A stretch of DNA of 64,000 bases from Streptomyces sp. NBC_00659. GTDB taxonomy: Bacteria; Actinomycetota; Actinomycetes; Streptomycetales; Streptomycetaceae. The first letter of the stretch is position 1, and every line of letters begins with the position of its first letter. The stretch is taken from the NCBI RefSeq assembly GCF_036226925.1, contig NZ_CP109031.1:1116001-1180000 (forward strand). Reading direction: 5' to 3'. Shown in pieces: positions 7,758-15,331 of the stretch. The position numbers and the translations under genes are program-made. A model generated the notes under the pieces. The model was not told where the DNA came from. It saw only the letters and a program-made list of their open reading frames with translations, and made no database searches.

Positions 7758-10700
7758 ATGCCCCGTAACCCGGCGAACGGTCCAGTGCCGTCCGACGTAG
7801 GGAGGCGGTTCGGCTTGCTGCGGGTACATCGCCTCACCGGCGGCCTCCTGCGGCCACGACGCCTCGGTGCGTACTTCCTCCTGGTGACAGCCACCACCAT
7901 CGTCTACATGGCCGTTCGCACGACCCGGACCCCTCTGTGGGCGGTCATCGGACTCGGCGGGGTCGCGGCCATGCTCACGGGAATCCTCGTCAACCGCCCG
8001 AACCACCGCTGGCCTTGGCTCCTGCTGGCCGCGGGGCTGCTGGCGTTCGCGGCGGGCGACACGTCGTACAACGTGATGGAGTCGTACTTCAACGTCAACA
8101 ACCCGTTCCCGTCCGCTGCGGACGCCTTCTATCTCGCCACGTATCCGCTGTTCGCCGCCGGTCTCTACGGCCTCGTCCGCTACCGCTGGCCGGGTCACGA
8201 CCTGCCGAGTCTGCTCGACGCGCTGATCTTCGCGCTGGGGCTCGCCCTGCCGGTCTGGGTCTTCCTCGTGCAGCCGCTCACCCATGTACCAGGCATGACA
8301 TGGCAGCAGCGCGCCATCAGCATCGCGTACCCGATCGGCGACGTCCTCGTCCTCGCGATGCTGGCCCGTCTGCTGTCCGCGAGCCCCGGCTCCGGCCGTA
8401 TCCGCTCCGTGCAGCTCCTCGTGCTGGGAACCGCGACGCTGCTCACCTTCGACATCGCGTACGGGATTCTCCAGCTGAACGACCTGTGGCAGACCGGGAC
8501 CGTGCTCGACGCCGGCTGGATCGTGTTCTACACCGCCTGGGGACTCGCCGGACTGCATCCCTCGATGGTGGAACTGACCCGGCCCGTGGGGCGGCAGGAG
8601 TCCCTGCGGCCGACACGCCGTCGCCTGCTCCTGCTCGCCGCGGCCACCCTGGTGGCACCCGGGATCCTGCTGTACGAGGGACGGCGGGGCGACGCGCAGG
8701 ACGCCGCCGTGATCGCGGTCTTCTCCGCCGCGCTCTTCCTGCTGGTGATCCTCAGACTGTCCGGGATGGTGGTGGCCCACCGCAATGCCGTGGCACGCGA
8801 GCAGGCGCTGCGCACGGCGGCCACGTCCCTCGTCGCGGCGGTCCGGCCGGAGGACGTGGCGCGAGCGTGCGACACCACCATCAGTACCCTGTTCGGGCCC
8901 AAGGTCGCGCACCGGAGTCTGGTCCTGCCGGCCGAGTACGCGAGCGGGCTGACGACACGCCGCTCGCACCTGGTCCCCACGGCGGAGCTCTGGGCGGACA
9001 TCGCGGGCCGGCTCCACGGTCTGCCGACCACCCTGGTGTGCCCGATGATCCCGCCCGACGAGCCGGCCGGTGAACTGCCGGGCGTGCTGATGGCGGCGGG
9101 CCCCGAGCCGCAACTCCGTGAGATCCAGAGCTCGCTGGAGATCCTGGCCTCGCACGCCGGACTGGCCGTGGAACGGATCGCGCTGCGCCAGGAGATCATC
9201 CGCAAGGAGAGCGAGGCGTACTTCCGCACGCTGGTGCGCAACGCCTCGGACGTCATCCTGATCGTCGAGGACGACAACACGGTCCGGTACGCGAGCCCGT
9301 CCGCGCAAGCCGTCTTCGGCCAGATGGAACTCACCGGGGCCCCACTGCCCGAACTGGTCGACTCCAGCGACCGGACCCGGGTGGTCAGGGGACTCGCCGC
9401 CCTGCGGAACGGCGGGGCCCCCGAGACCCACGACCACTGGTGGGTGCTGCGTCACGGCAGCCGCATCGAGGTCGAGGTGCGGTGCAGCGACCTGCGCAAG
9501 GACCCCACGGTGGCCGGACTGGTCATCACCCTGCGGGACGTGACCGAGCAACGGCGCCTGGAGCACGAGCTGACGGAACGGGCGTTCCACGATCCGCTGA
9601 CCGGTCTGCCCAACCGGACCCTGCTCCTGGAGCGGATCGAGCGCGCTCTCCTGCGCAGCCGCCGCGGGACGACGCTCACCTGTCTGCTCTTCATCGACCT
9701 CGACGACTTCAAGATGGTCAACGACACGATGGGGCACTCCACCGGCGACCACCTGCTGACCGCCGTCGCCGAACGGCTCTCGGGAGCCCTGCGCCGCACG
9801 GACACCGCGGCCCGGCTCGGGGGCGACGAGTTCGCCGTGCTGATGGAGGACGCGAAGAAGCCGCTGGACGCCGAGCTCCTGGCGGCACAGGTGATCCAGG
9901 CGCTCAGCAGGCCGTTCAGCCTCCGCGAGGGCTCGGTCAACGTGTCCGCCAGCGTCGGCGTGGCCACCGCCAGGGACAGCACGGACGCCGAGGAACTCCT
10001 CGGCCACGCCGATCTGGCCCTCTACGCGGCCAAGGCGGCGGGCAAGCGGCAGTGGCGCAGGTTCCTGCCCCGGCTCCGGGTGCGGATGGTGGAGCGGCAC
10101 GATCTCCAGGCACGGCTCGACGGCGCGGTGGCCCGGTCCGAGTTCGCCCTGCGCTACCAGCCGGTCGTCGACATCGGCGCGGGCGAGGTCGTCGGCTTCG
10201 AGGCCCTGGCCCGCTGGCCGCATCCGCATCACGAGCCGGTGCCGCCGGACCAGTTCATCGCCCTCGCCGAGGAGACGGGGCACATCACGCCGCTCGGCGC
10301 CTGGGTCCTGAGGAACGCCACCACCGACATGGCCGGACTCCAGCGGACGGCCGACGGGGCGGACCCGCCGTACGTCAGCGTGAACGTCTCCCCCCGCCAG
10401 TTCCGCGACAGCGGGTTCCTGGCCGAGGTGCGCAAGGCGCTGGAGACCCCGGGGCTCGCCCCGGGTTCGCTCCAGCTGGAGCTCACCGAGACGGTGCTGA
10501 TGCGCCGGGACGCGCAGATCCAGGCGGTCCTGTACTCGCTGAAGGACCTCGGGGTCCACATAGCCGTCGACGACTTCGGCAGCGGCTACTCGTCGCTGCG
10601 GTATCTGCGGGACTTCCCCGTCGACGTACTGAAGATCGACAAGACGTTCATCGACGACATCGCGCTGGACACCCGGCAGGTCGCACTCGTCGAGGGGATC

Positions 10701-12302
10701 GTCGGTCTGGCCGACACCCTGGGCATCCAGGTGATCGCCGAGGGGATCGAGGACGCGGTGCAGCGGGATCTCCTGGCCGGCATGGGATGCCGGTTCGGAC
10801 AGGGTTTCCTCTTCGCCCGGCCCATGACCGTGCAGCAGAGCGAGTTCCTGCTGCGGCAGCGCGACGGGGTTCGCGCCCCGGCCCGCTCCGCCACCGCGAC
10901 GGCGGAGCCCAGATACGGAATGGGACGGATCGGGCCGCCGGCCGCGGACCCGGGCAAGGAGCCGTCCGCGGGCCCGGGCAAGGAGCCACCTGCGGACCCG
11001 GGCAAGGAGCCGTCCGCCCCCGAGGCGGCGGAGTCCGACAGCACGCAGACGGCGGGCACGCGCCGCTCCAGGCGCTGGCGCGACCTGGAACACCTGCGGA
11101 AGACCAACCCCATGAGCGACGCCGTGCTGGACGAGGTACGCGGCCGGCACATCCGCAGCGGCGACCACTGGATGATCGACTTCGCCTCCTGCAACTACCT
11201 CGGCTTCGACTGCGACCCGGAGATCATCCAGGCCATCGAGCCGGCCGTACGGCTCTGGGGCACCCACCCCAGCTGGTCCCGGCTGATCGGCAGTCCCCGC
11301 CTGTACCCCGACATCGAGGAACGGCTCGCCGACCTGCTCGGCGCGCCGGACACACTGCTGCTGCCCACGCTGACCCTGATCCACGCCTCGGTGATCCCCG
11401 CCCTCGCGGGCCAGGGCCATGTCTTCGTCGAGGCCACGGCGCACCGGACCGTGTTCGACGGCTGTGTGGGGGCCCGTGGACAGGGCGCGACGCTGCGCCG
11501 GTTCCACGCCGAACGCCCCGACGAACTGGCCACCATGCTGGACGCGGTACCCGCCGAGCTGCCCCGGCTGGTCTGCCTGGACGGTGTGAACAGCATGAGC
11601 GGGAACATCCCCGACCTGGCGAGGCTGATCGAGGTCTGCAGGCCTCGGAACGCCCTGATGTACATCGACGACGCGCACGGCTTCGGCGTGATCGGGGAGC
11701 GTGGCCCGCAGGAGTCGTGTCCGTACGGGGACCGCGGCAACAGCATCGTGCGGCACGCGGGAGAGTCGTACGAGGGGATCGTGCTCGTCGGCGGCTTCTC
11801 CAAGGCGTACTCGTCGCTGCTGGCCTTCCTCGCGCTGCCCAGCTCCCTCAAGGACCGCCTCAAGACCGCCGCGGCCCCCTACCTCTACTCGGGTCCCTCG
11901 CCCACCGCCTCCCTCGCCACGGCGCTGGCCGGTCTCGAAGTCAACGACCGCCGCGGGGACGAGATCAGGGCCGACCTGTACCGCAAGACCGGGCGGGTGC
12001 TCGACCACCTGGAGGAACTCGGGGTCGGCACCCTCAACACGGACCGTCTGCCGATCATCGAGATCCCCCTGGCCGACGCCGACGACCTGGACGCGGTCGG
12101 CGGGTTCCTGTGGGCCAACGGCATCTACGTGACCCTGGCGGCCTACCCCCTCGTACCCCGCGACCGGGTCGGGTTCCGGCTCCAGCTCACCGCCCTCAAC
12201 TCCGACGAGGACATCGAGCAGCTCAACGACACGCTCACCCGGCTCACCGAGCGCTATCGGCTGCGGCCGGGAGACGGAGTCCGCGATGGCGGTTCTCAAT
12301 GA
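7758..12302 (+). CDS. fusion: membrane GGDEF-EAL c-di-GMP protein joined to a PLP alpha-oxoamine-synthase-like enzyme
   Basis: One uninterrupted frame of 1514 codons. Residues about 20-310 contain roughly eight hydrophobic segments. A sensory stretch and a PAS-like domain follow (near 485-600, FRTLVRNASDVILIVEDDNTV), then a GGDEF domain with an intact GGDEF at 688-692 and an EAL domain with FEALARW (EAL at 815-817), normally a diguanylate cyclase and a c-di-GMP phosphodiesterase. A linker with three 8-residue ADPGKEPS-type repeats (about 1063-1086) leads to a fold-type I PLP domain (1100-1500) with FASCNYLGFD, YIDDAHGFG (His1307) and GGFSKAYSS (Lys1349), the marks of alpha-oxoamine synthases such as BioF, SPT and CqsA. 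An ATG at 11112 might start the enzyme separately, but conserved-looking sequence precedes it. Initiation could also be at the TTG at 7815, which has GGGAGG 10 bases upstream. The next gene overlaps by 17 bp. Confidence 0.8.
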   Translation: MPRNPANGPVPSDVGRRFGLLRVHRLTGGLLRPRRLGAYFLLVTATTIVYMAVRTTRTPLWAVIGLGGVAAMLTGILVNRPNHRWPWLLLAAGLLAFAAGDTSYNVMESYFNVNNPFPSAADAFYLATYPLFAAGLYGLVRYRWPGHDLPSLLDALIFALGLALPVWVFLVQPLTHVPGMTWQQRAISIAYPIGDVLVLAMLARLLSASPGSGRIRSVQLLVLGTATLLTFDIAYGILQLNDLWQTGTVLDAGWIVFYTAWGLAGLHPSMVELTRPVGRQESLRPTRRRLLLLAAATLVAPGILLYEGRRGDAQDAAVIAVFSAALFLLVILRLSGMVVAHRNAVAREQALRTAATSLVAAVRPEDVARACDTTISTLFGPKVAHRSLVLPAEYASGLTTRRSHLVPTAELWADIAGRLHGLPTTLVCPMIPPDEPAGELPGVLMAAGPEPQLREIQSSLEILASHAGLAVERIALRQEIIRKESEAYFRTLVRNASDVILIVEDDNTVRYASPSAQAVFGQMELTGAPLPELVDSSDRTRVVRGLAALRNGGAPETHDHWWVLRHGSRIEVEVRCSDLRKDPTVAGLVITLRDVTEQRRLEHELTERAFHDPLTGLPNRTLLLERIERALLRSRRGTTLTCLLFIDLDDFKMVNDTMGHSTGDHLLTAVAERLSGALRRTDTAARLGGDEFAVLMEDAKKPLDAELLAAQVIQALSRPFSLREGSVNVSASVGVATARDSTDAEELLGHADLALYAAKAAGKRQWRRFLPRLRVRMVERHDLQARLDGAVARSEFALRYQPVVDIGAGEVVGFEALARWPHPHHEPVPPDQFIALAEETGHITPLGAWVLRNATTDMAGLQRTADGADPPYVSVNVSPRQFRDSGFLAEVRKALETPGLAPGSLQLELTETVLMRRDAQIQAVLYSLKDLGVHIAVDDFGSGYSSLRYLRDFPVDVLKIDKTFIDDIALDTRQVALVEGIVGLADTLGIQVIAEGIEDAVQRDLLAGMGCRFGQGFLFARPMTVQQSEFLLRQRDGVRAPARSATATAEPRYGMGRIGPPAADPGKEPSAGPGKEPPADPGKEPSAPEAAESDSTQTAGTRRSRRWRDLEHLRKTNPMSDAVLDEVRGRHIRSGDHWMIDFASCNYLGFDCDPEIIQAIEPAVRLWGTHPSWSRLIGSPRLYPDIEERLADLLGAPDTLLLPTLTLIHASVIPALAGQGHVFVEATAHRTVFDGCVGARGQGATLRRFHAERPDELATMLDAVPAELPRLVCLDGVNSMSGNIPDLARLIEVCRPRNALMYIDDAHGFGVIGERGPQESCPYGDRGNSIVRHAGESYEGIVLVGGFSKAYSSLLAFLALPSSLKDRLKTAAAPYLYSGPSPTASLATALAGLEVNDRRGDEIRADLYRKTGRVLDHLEELGVGTLNTDRLPIIEIPLADADDLDAVGGFLWANGIYVTLAAYPLVPRDRVGFRLQLTALNSDEDIEQLNDTLTRLTERYRLRPGDGVRDGGSQ
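10944..11015. repeat. three 24-bp in-frame repeats encoding the EAL/PLP-enzyme linker
   Basis: Three consecutive 24-bp units encode ADPGKEPS, AGPGKEPP and ADPGKEPS. The first and third are identical at the DNA level. They form the flexible linker between the EAL and PLP-enzyme domains. In-frame units let the linker change length without breaking the fusion. Confidence 0.92.
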
Positions 12303-13026
12303 CGACGTGGACTGGGACAGCTGGCCCGTCGAGGACTATCTGGCGGAGAACTACCGCGAGCTGCATCCCTCGGACACGGCGGTCATCACCCACCACTGCG
12401 CGTTCTACCGCGAGTTCGCACCGGGCAGCGTCGGCCGGTCCGTGGAGATCGGGGCCGGACCCAATCTCTATCCGCTGATCCTCGCGTCCGCCGCGAGCCG
12501 CCGCATCGACGCCGTGGAGGCGGGTGCCTCCAACACCGCTTATCTGGAGCGGCAGTTGAACGGGACACCGGAAGAAAGCTGGCTGCCGTTCCACACGTTG
12601 TGCCGCAGCCTCAACCCGGACATACCCGAGACCCTGGAAGGGGCGCTGTCCCCGGTGCGTCTGGTGCACGGCGACCTGAGGTCCATCGAACCGGGGAGCT
12701 ACGACCTCGCCTCCATGCACTTCGTGGCCGAGGGAGCCACCGAGGACTTCGAGGAGTTCAAGGACTTCTGCCGCCGGTTCGTCCGGTGCGTGGTACCGGG
12801 CGGACATCTGGTCGCCGCCTTCATGGAGAACATGCCGACCTACCGGATCGGCGCCGCGTCCCGCTGGCCCGGCTGCCCGGTGGACACGGACGTCGTCACC
12901 GAGGTGTTCACCCCGCTCACCGACCGGCTCACGGTCGGCCGCATCCCCTCGGACCCGACCCTGCCGGACTACGGGGACTCCGGGATGATCCTGCTCACCG
13001 GGGCGGCGGCCTCACCCCCGCCCTGA
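12286..13026 (+). CDS. SAM-dependent methyltransferase, NNMT/PNMT-like
   Basis: A 246-residue class I methyltransferase. DYLAENYRELHPSDTAVITHHCAFY followed by SVEIGAGPNLYPLILASAA (motif I) and DAVEAGASNTAYLERQL resembles the NNMT/PNMT/TEMT family and its Streptomyces relatives, which methylate small amines. LVHGDLRSIEPGSYDLASMHFVAEGAT corresponds to the motif II region, and VRCVVPGGHLVAAFMENM to the post-motif beta strand. The ATG lies 17 bp inside the preceding fusion gene, with a GGAG site, so the two are very probably translationally coupled. An obvious idea is that it methylates the aminoketone made by the PLP domain (inference). Confidence 0.85.
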   Translation: MAVLNDDVDWDSWPVEDYLAENYRELHPSDTAVITHHCAFYREFAPGSVGRSVEIGAGPNLYPLILASAASRRIDAVEAGASNTAYLERQLNGTPEESWLPFHTLCRSLNPDIPETLEGALSPVRLVHGDLRSIEPGSYDLASMHFVAEGATEDFEEFKDFCRRFVRCVVPGGHLVAAFMENMPTYRIGAASRWPGCPVDTDVVTEVFTPLTDRLTVGRIPSDPTLPDYGDSGMILLTGAAASPPP

Positions 13027-13101
13027 GCCACCGCCGCCGCTCCCGTGCGTGGCCGCGTGCGGGGCCGAACGCCGTGCCGGGCCGGCCGAGTTCGTACCGG
13101 G

Positions 13102-13959
13102 CTAACCGAGTTCCAGTGAGGTCACCCCGTGGACGCGTTCCCGCGCGAACGCCCTGACCGGCCCGGTGTACATACGGGCCGTCTCGAAGGAGGGGGTCAG
13201 GCCGAGCTTCTCCACGAGGGCGACGGCCGCCGTGTTCGCCCGCGGCACGTCGACGGCGAGCGCGCTGCCGTCCGCGTCGGCGGCGAGCGCGGCGAACAGG
13301 GCGCGGGCGTCGTCGGCGGTGTCGGCGAACAGGGGGCCGATCCGCAGGGAGTCACGCGCCGGACGGATCACGGCGTACCCGCTCAGCCTGCCGGCGCCGT
13401 CGTGCCGGACGAAGGTGCGGTGCCCGGGGGCGGTCAGCCACGACTCCAGGAACACCGGCCGGTCAGCCGGACAGCAGGCGCTGTCGTACGCCGTGATCGC
13501 CGTGCGATCCGCCGGACCGGCCGCCCGCACCCCCGACGGCTCCTCCCCCACGGGGGCCACACCGGTGAACCGGGCGGTCCGGTAGGCGAGTTCGAAACCC
13601 GACTTGCGGTAGTTGTCCTGCTGCGCGACCACGCCGTCGAGGCCGACCGTCCGGCCGCCCGCGTGGGCGAGGGCCGTCTCCCAGGTGGCCAGGCCGTATC
13701 CGTTCCCCCGCAGGTCGGGGCGTACGAGATAGAAGCCCAGGAAGGCGTAGTCGGCGCTGTAGTTGACCACCGAGACGGCCGAGACCGGCTCCCCGTCGAC
13801 GCGCCCGATGAAGAAGCCCCCGGGATCCTGCGCGAAGAAGCTCGCGCTGTCGGACAGGCCGGGATTCCATCCCTCGTCCGCCGCCCAGCCGCCGACGACC
13901 TTCCAGTCGTCGAGGGTGGCCTGGCTGACGACGAGGCCGTCGGGTCCCGGTGAGGTCAT
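13102..13959 (-). CDS. GNAT family N-acetyltransferase with tandem acetyltransferase-like domains
   Basis: A 285-residue protein. The N-terminal GNAT domain has VSVVNYSADYAFLGFYLVRPDLRGNGYGLATW, in which the acetyl-CoA-binding segment is RGNGYG. The second half (YDSACCPADRPVFLESWL, GYAVIRPARDSLRIGPLFADTADDARALFAALAA and VDVPRANTAAVALVEKLGL) is typical of the C-terminal acetyltransferase-like domain of YitH-type proteins. ATG 13959 is chosen because GGAG lies 6 bases upstream. Its substrate cannot be inferred. It converges with the methyltransferase gene and is separated from the chaplin gene by a 350-bp gap that holds only the chaplin terminator. Confidence 0.85.
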   Translation of the reverse strand: MTSPGPDGLVVSQATLDDWKVVGGWAADEGWNPGLSDSASFFAQDPGGFFIGRVDGEPVSAVSVVNYSADYAFLGFYLVRPDLRGNGYGLATWETALAHAGGRTVGLDGVVAQQDNYRKSGFELAYRTARFTGVAPVGEEPSGVRAAGPADRTAITAYDSACCPADRPVFLESWLTAPGHRTFVRHDGAGRLSGYAVIRPARDSLRIGPLFADTADDARALFAALAADADGSALAVDVPRANTAAVALVEKLGLTPSFETARMYTGPVRAFARERVHGVTSLELG

Positions 13960-14258
13960 GGGGCGCTCCAATGCGTACAGGTCGGATGCGTGCCGGCATG
14001 CGGGGCGCGCGGTGCGCCGGGCCGGTCGCTCGCGCAGCATCCTTCCCGATCTCCGTACCGATCGCAGCGACAAGCGCCGCGCACGGGAGCGGATTCGGCC
14101 ACTTCGGCGCCCAAGGCCGGCACGACGGGGTCACCGTGCCGCACGCACCTGGCGATGCCCCGGGCGACCAGGGCCCGCGACAGCGGGACGACGCCGCTCC
14201 CCGAGACCCCAGGAGCCCCAGGACGCCAGGACCCCGGGCAGGAGGACGCGGACGGCGA

Positions 14259-14294
14259 GGAGGCTCCACCGGTCACCCGTCCGATGGAGCCTCC
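14259..14294 (-). terminator. terminator hairpin downstream of the chaplin gene
   Basis: Perfect 10-bp arms GGAGGCTCCA and TGGAGCCTCC around a 16-nt loop lie 19 bp beyond the chaplin stop codon. The rest of the 13960-14312 gap shows no gene. Confidence 0.7.
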
Positions 14295-14312
14295 CGTCGT
14301 GCCCGCCGCGGG

Positions 14313-15068
14313 TCAGCGCACCGCGGCGGGCCGGAACCGGCGGTAAAGGACGGCACCGCCCAGCAGCATCGCCGCGCTCGCCGCGATGGCGGGCATCGCG
14401 GCGTCCGCGCCCGTGTGGGCGAGGGTGGCCACGGTCCCGCCGCGCGGCCGGACCCGCTCCGGCGCCGCGGTGACGGGAGTCCCGGCGGACGGGGTGGACG
14501 GCCTCGGGGCGGGTTTCACGGCGTGGTGCTCCCGCACGGGCTCGGCACCCGAGGTGTTGACCGATTCGTTGCCGGCGGCCGCGTTGCCGAGGCCGACCGC
14601 CGTCACCGAGTTGCCGCTGACATTGACCGGAAGATCCACCGGGAGCTGAAGGCCGTTGCCCGAGAGCACACCCGGCGAATCCTTTCCGCGACCGTGCGCG
14701 ACCGCGCCCCCGCCGTCACGGCTGTCGGCGCCGTGGCCACCGGCCGTGCCGCCCCGGCCGGCGGCGCCACCGTGCGCTCCGGCTCCCCCGTGCCGCCCGC
14801 CGCCGGTCGCGGCGGCCCCGCCCCCGGCACCCTGGTTGGCACAGCGGTTGCCCGCGGCGGGATTGAGCAGCCCGGCCACGTTCACCGTGTTCCCGCACAG
14901 GTTCACGGGGACGTGCACGGGGAGCTGGACGGTGTTGCCGGAGATCAGGCCGGGCGAGCCTGCCGCCGCGCTGTCCGCCGCGGAGTCGGCGTGCGCCGGC
15001 ACGACAGCGGCCAGCGCGCCCGAGGCGGCGGCCGCGGCGATCAAACCATTTCGGGTCACCCGTTTCAT
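14313..15068 (-). CDS. long chaplin with two chaplin domains and a LAxTG sorting signal
   Basis: A 251-residue secreted hydrophobic surface protein. A signal peptide (MKRVTRNGLIAAAAASGALAA, cleavage near AHA-D) precedes chaplin domain 1 (SPGLISGNTVQLPVHVPVNLCGN... to NRCANQ) with its usual two cysteines. A Gly/His/Ala-rich linker follows, then chaplin domain 2 (SPGVLSGNGLQLPVDLPVNVSGN...), in which both cysteine positions are replaced (Ser and Glu). The C terminus has LAHTG, a hydrophobic segment and RRFRP, a class E sortase signal. Long chaplins are anchored to the wall of aerial hyphae and recruit short chaplins into amyloid-like rodlets. AGGAAGG upstream supports ATG 15068. Confidence 0.93.
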   Translation of the reverse strand: MKRVTRNGLIAAAAASGALAAVVPAHADSAADSAAAGSPGLISGNTVQLPVHVPVNLCGNTVNVAGLLNPAAGNRCANQGAGGGAAATGGGRHGGAGAHGGAAGRGGTAGGHGADSRDGGGAVAHGRGKDSPGVLSGNGLQLPVDLPVNVSGNSVTAVGLGNAAAGNESVNTSGAEPVREHHAVKPAPRPSTPSAGTPVTAAPERVRPRGGTVATLAHTGADAAMPAIAASAAMLLGGAVLYRRFRPAAVR

Positions 15069-15117
15069 ACGTTCACTGCCTTCCTGACACCAACGTGGGC
15101 ACTCGCCCACAGTGCCA

Positions 15118-15145
15118 AGAACGCCTGCGGACCATCCGAGTTATG
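15118..15145 (-). promoter_or_regulatory. candidate sigma-BldN promoter of the chaplin gene
   Basis: Read on the bottom strand, CATAAC (complement of 15140-15145), exactly 16 bases, then CGTTCT (complement of 15118-15123). The sigma-BldN consensus known for chaplin and rodlin genes is CGTAAC-N16-CGTTGA; this matches 5 of 6 and 4 of 6 positions with the exact spacing. It lies about 50 bp upstream of the ATG. Confidence 0.6.
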
Positions 15146-15331
15146 GCTTATCGGCCTTTCACCCCATCGAGCGTCACGCATTTCGAACAGTCTCCGCACC
15201 CCCGGGGAGGGCCCGGCGCGGGGCGGGCGGCGGCGGCCGGCCCCGCTCGCCCAGAGGCGTGCCACCGGGGCCGCGTCTATCGTGATCCGGGAGGTATCGC
15301 CGGTCCACCGCAGGCGACCCTGGAGGCAGGC

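Noticed and set aside
7752-12299. A 1515-codon open frame on the bottom strand opposite the GGDEF-EAL/PLP fusion
   Set aside because: It is an exact shadow of the top-strand gene in GC-rich DNA. Its product is low-complexity and matches no family, while the top strand shows clear GGDEF, EAL and PLP motifs.
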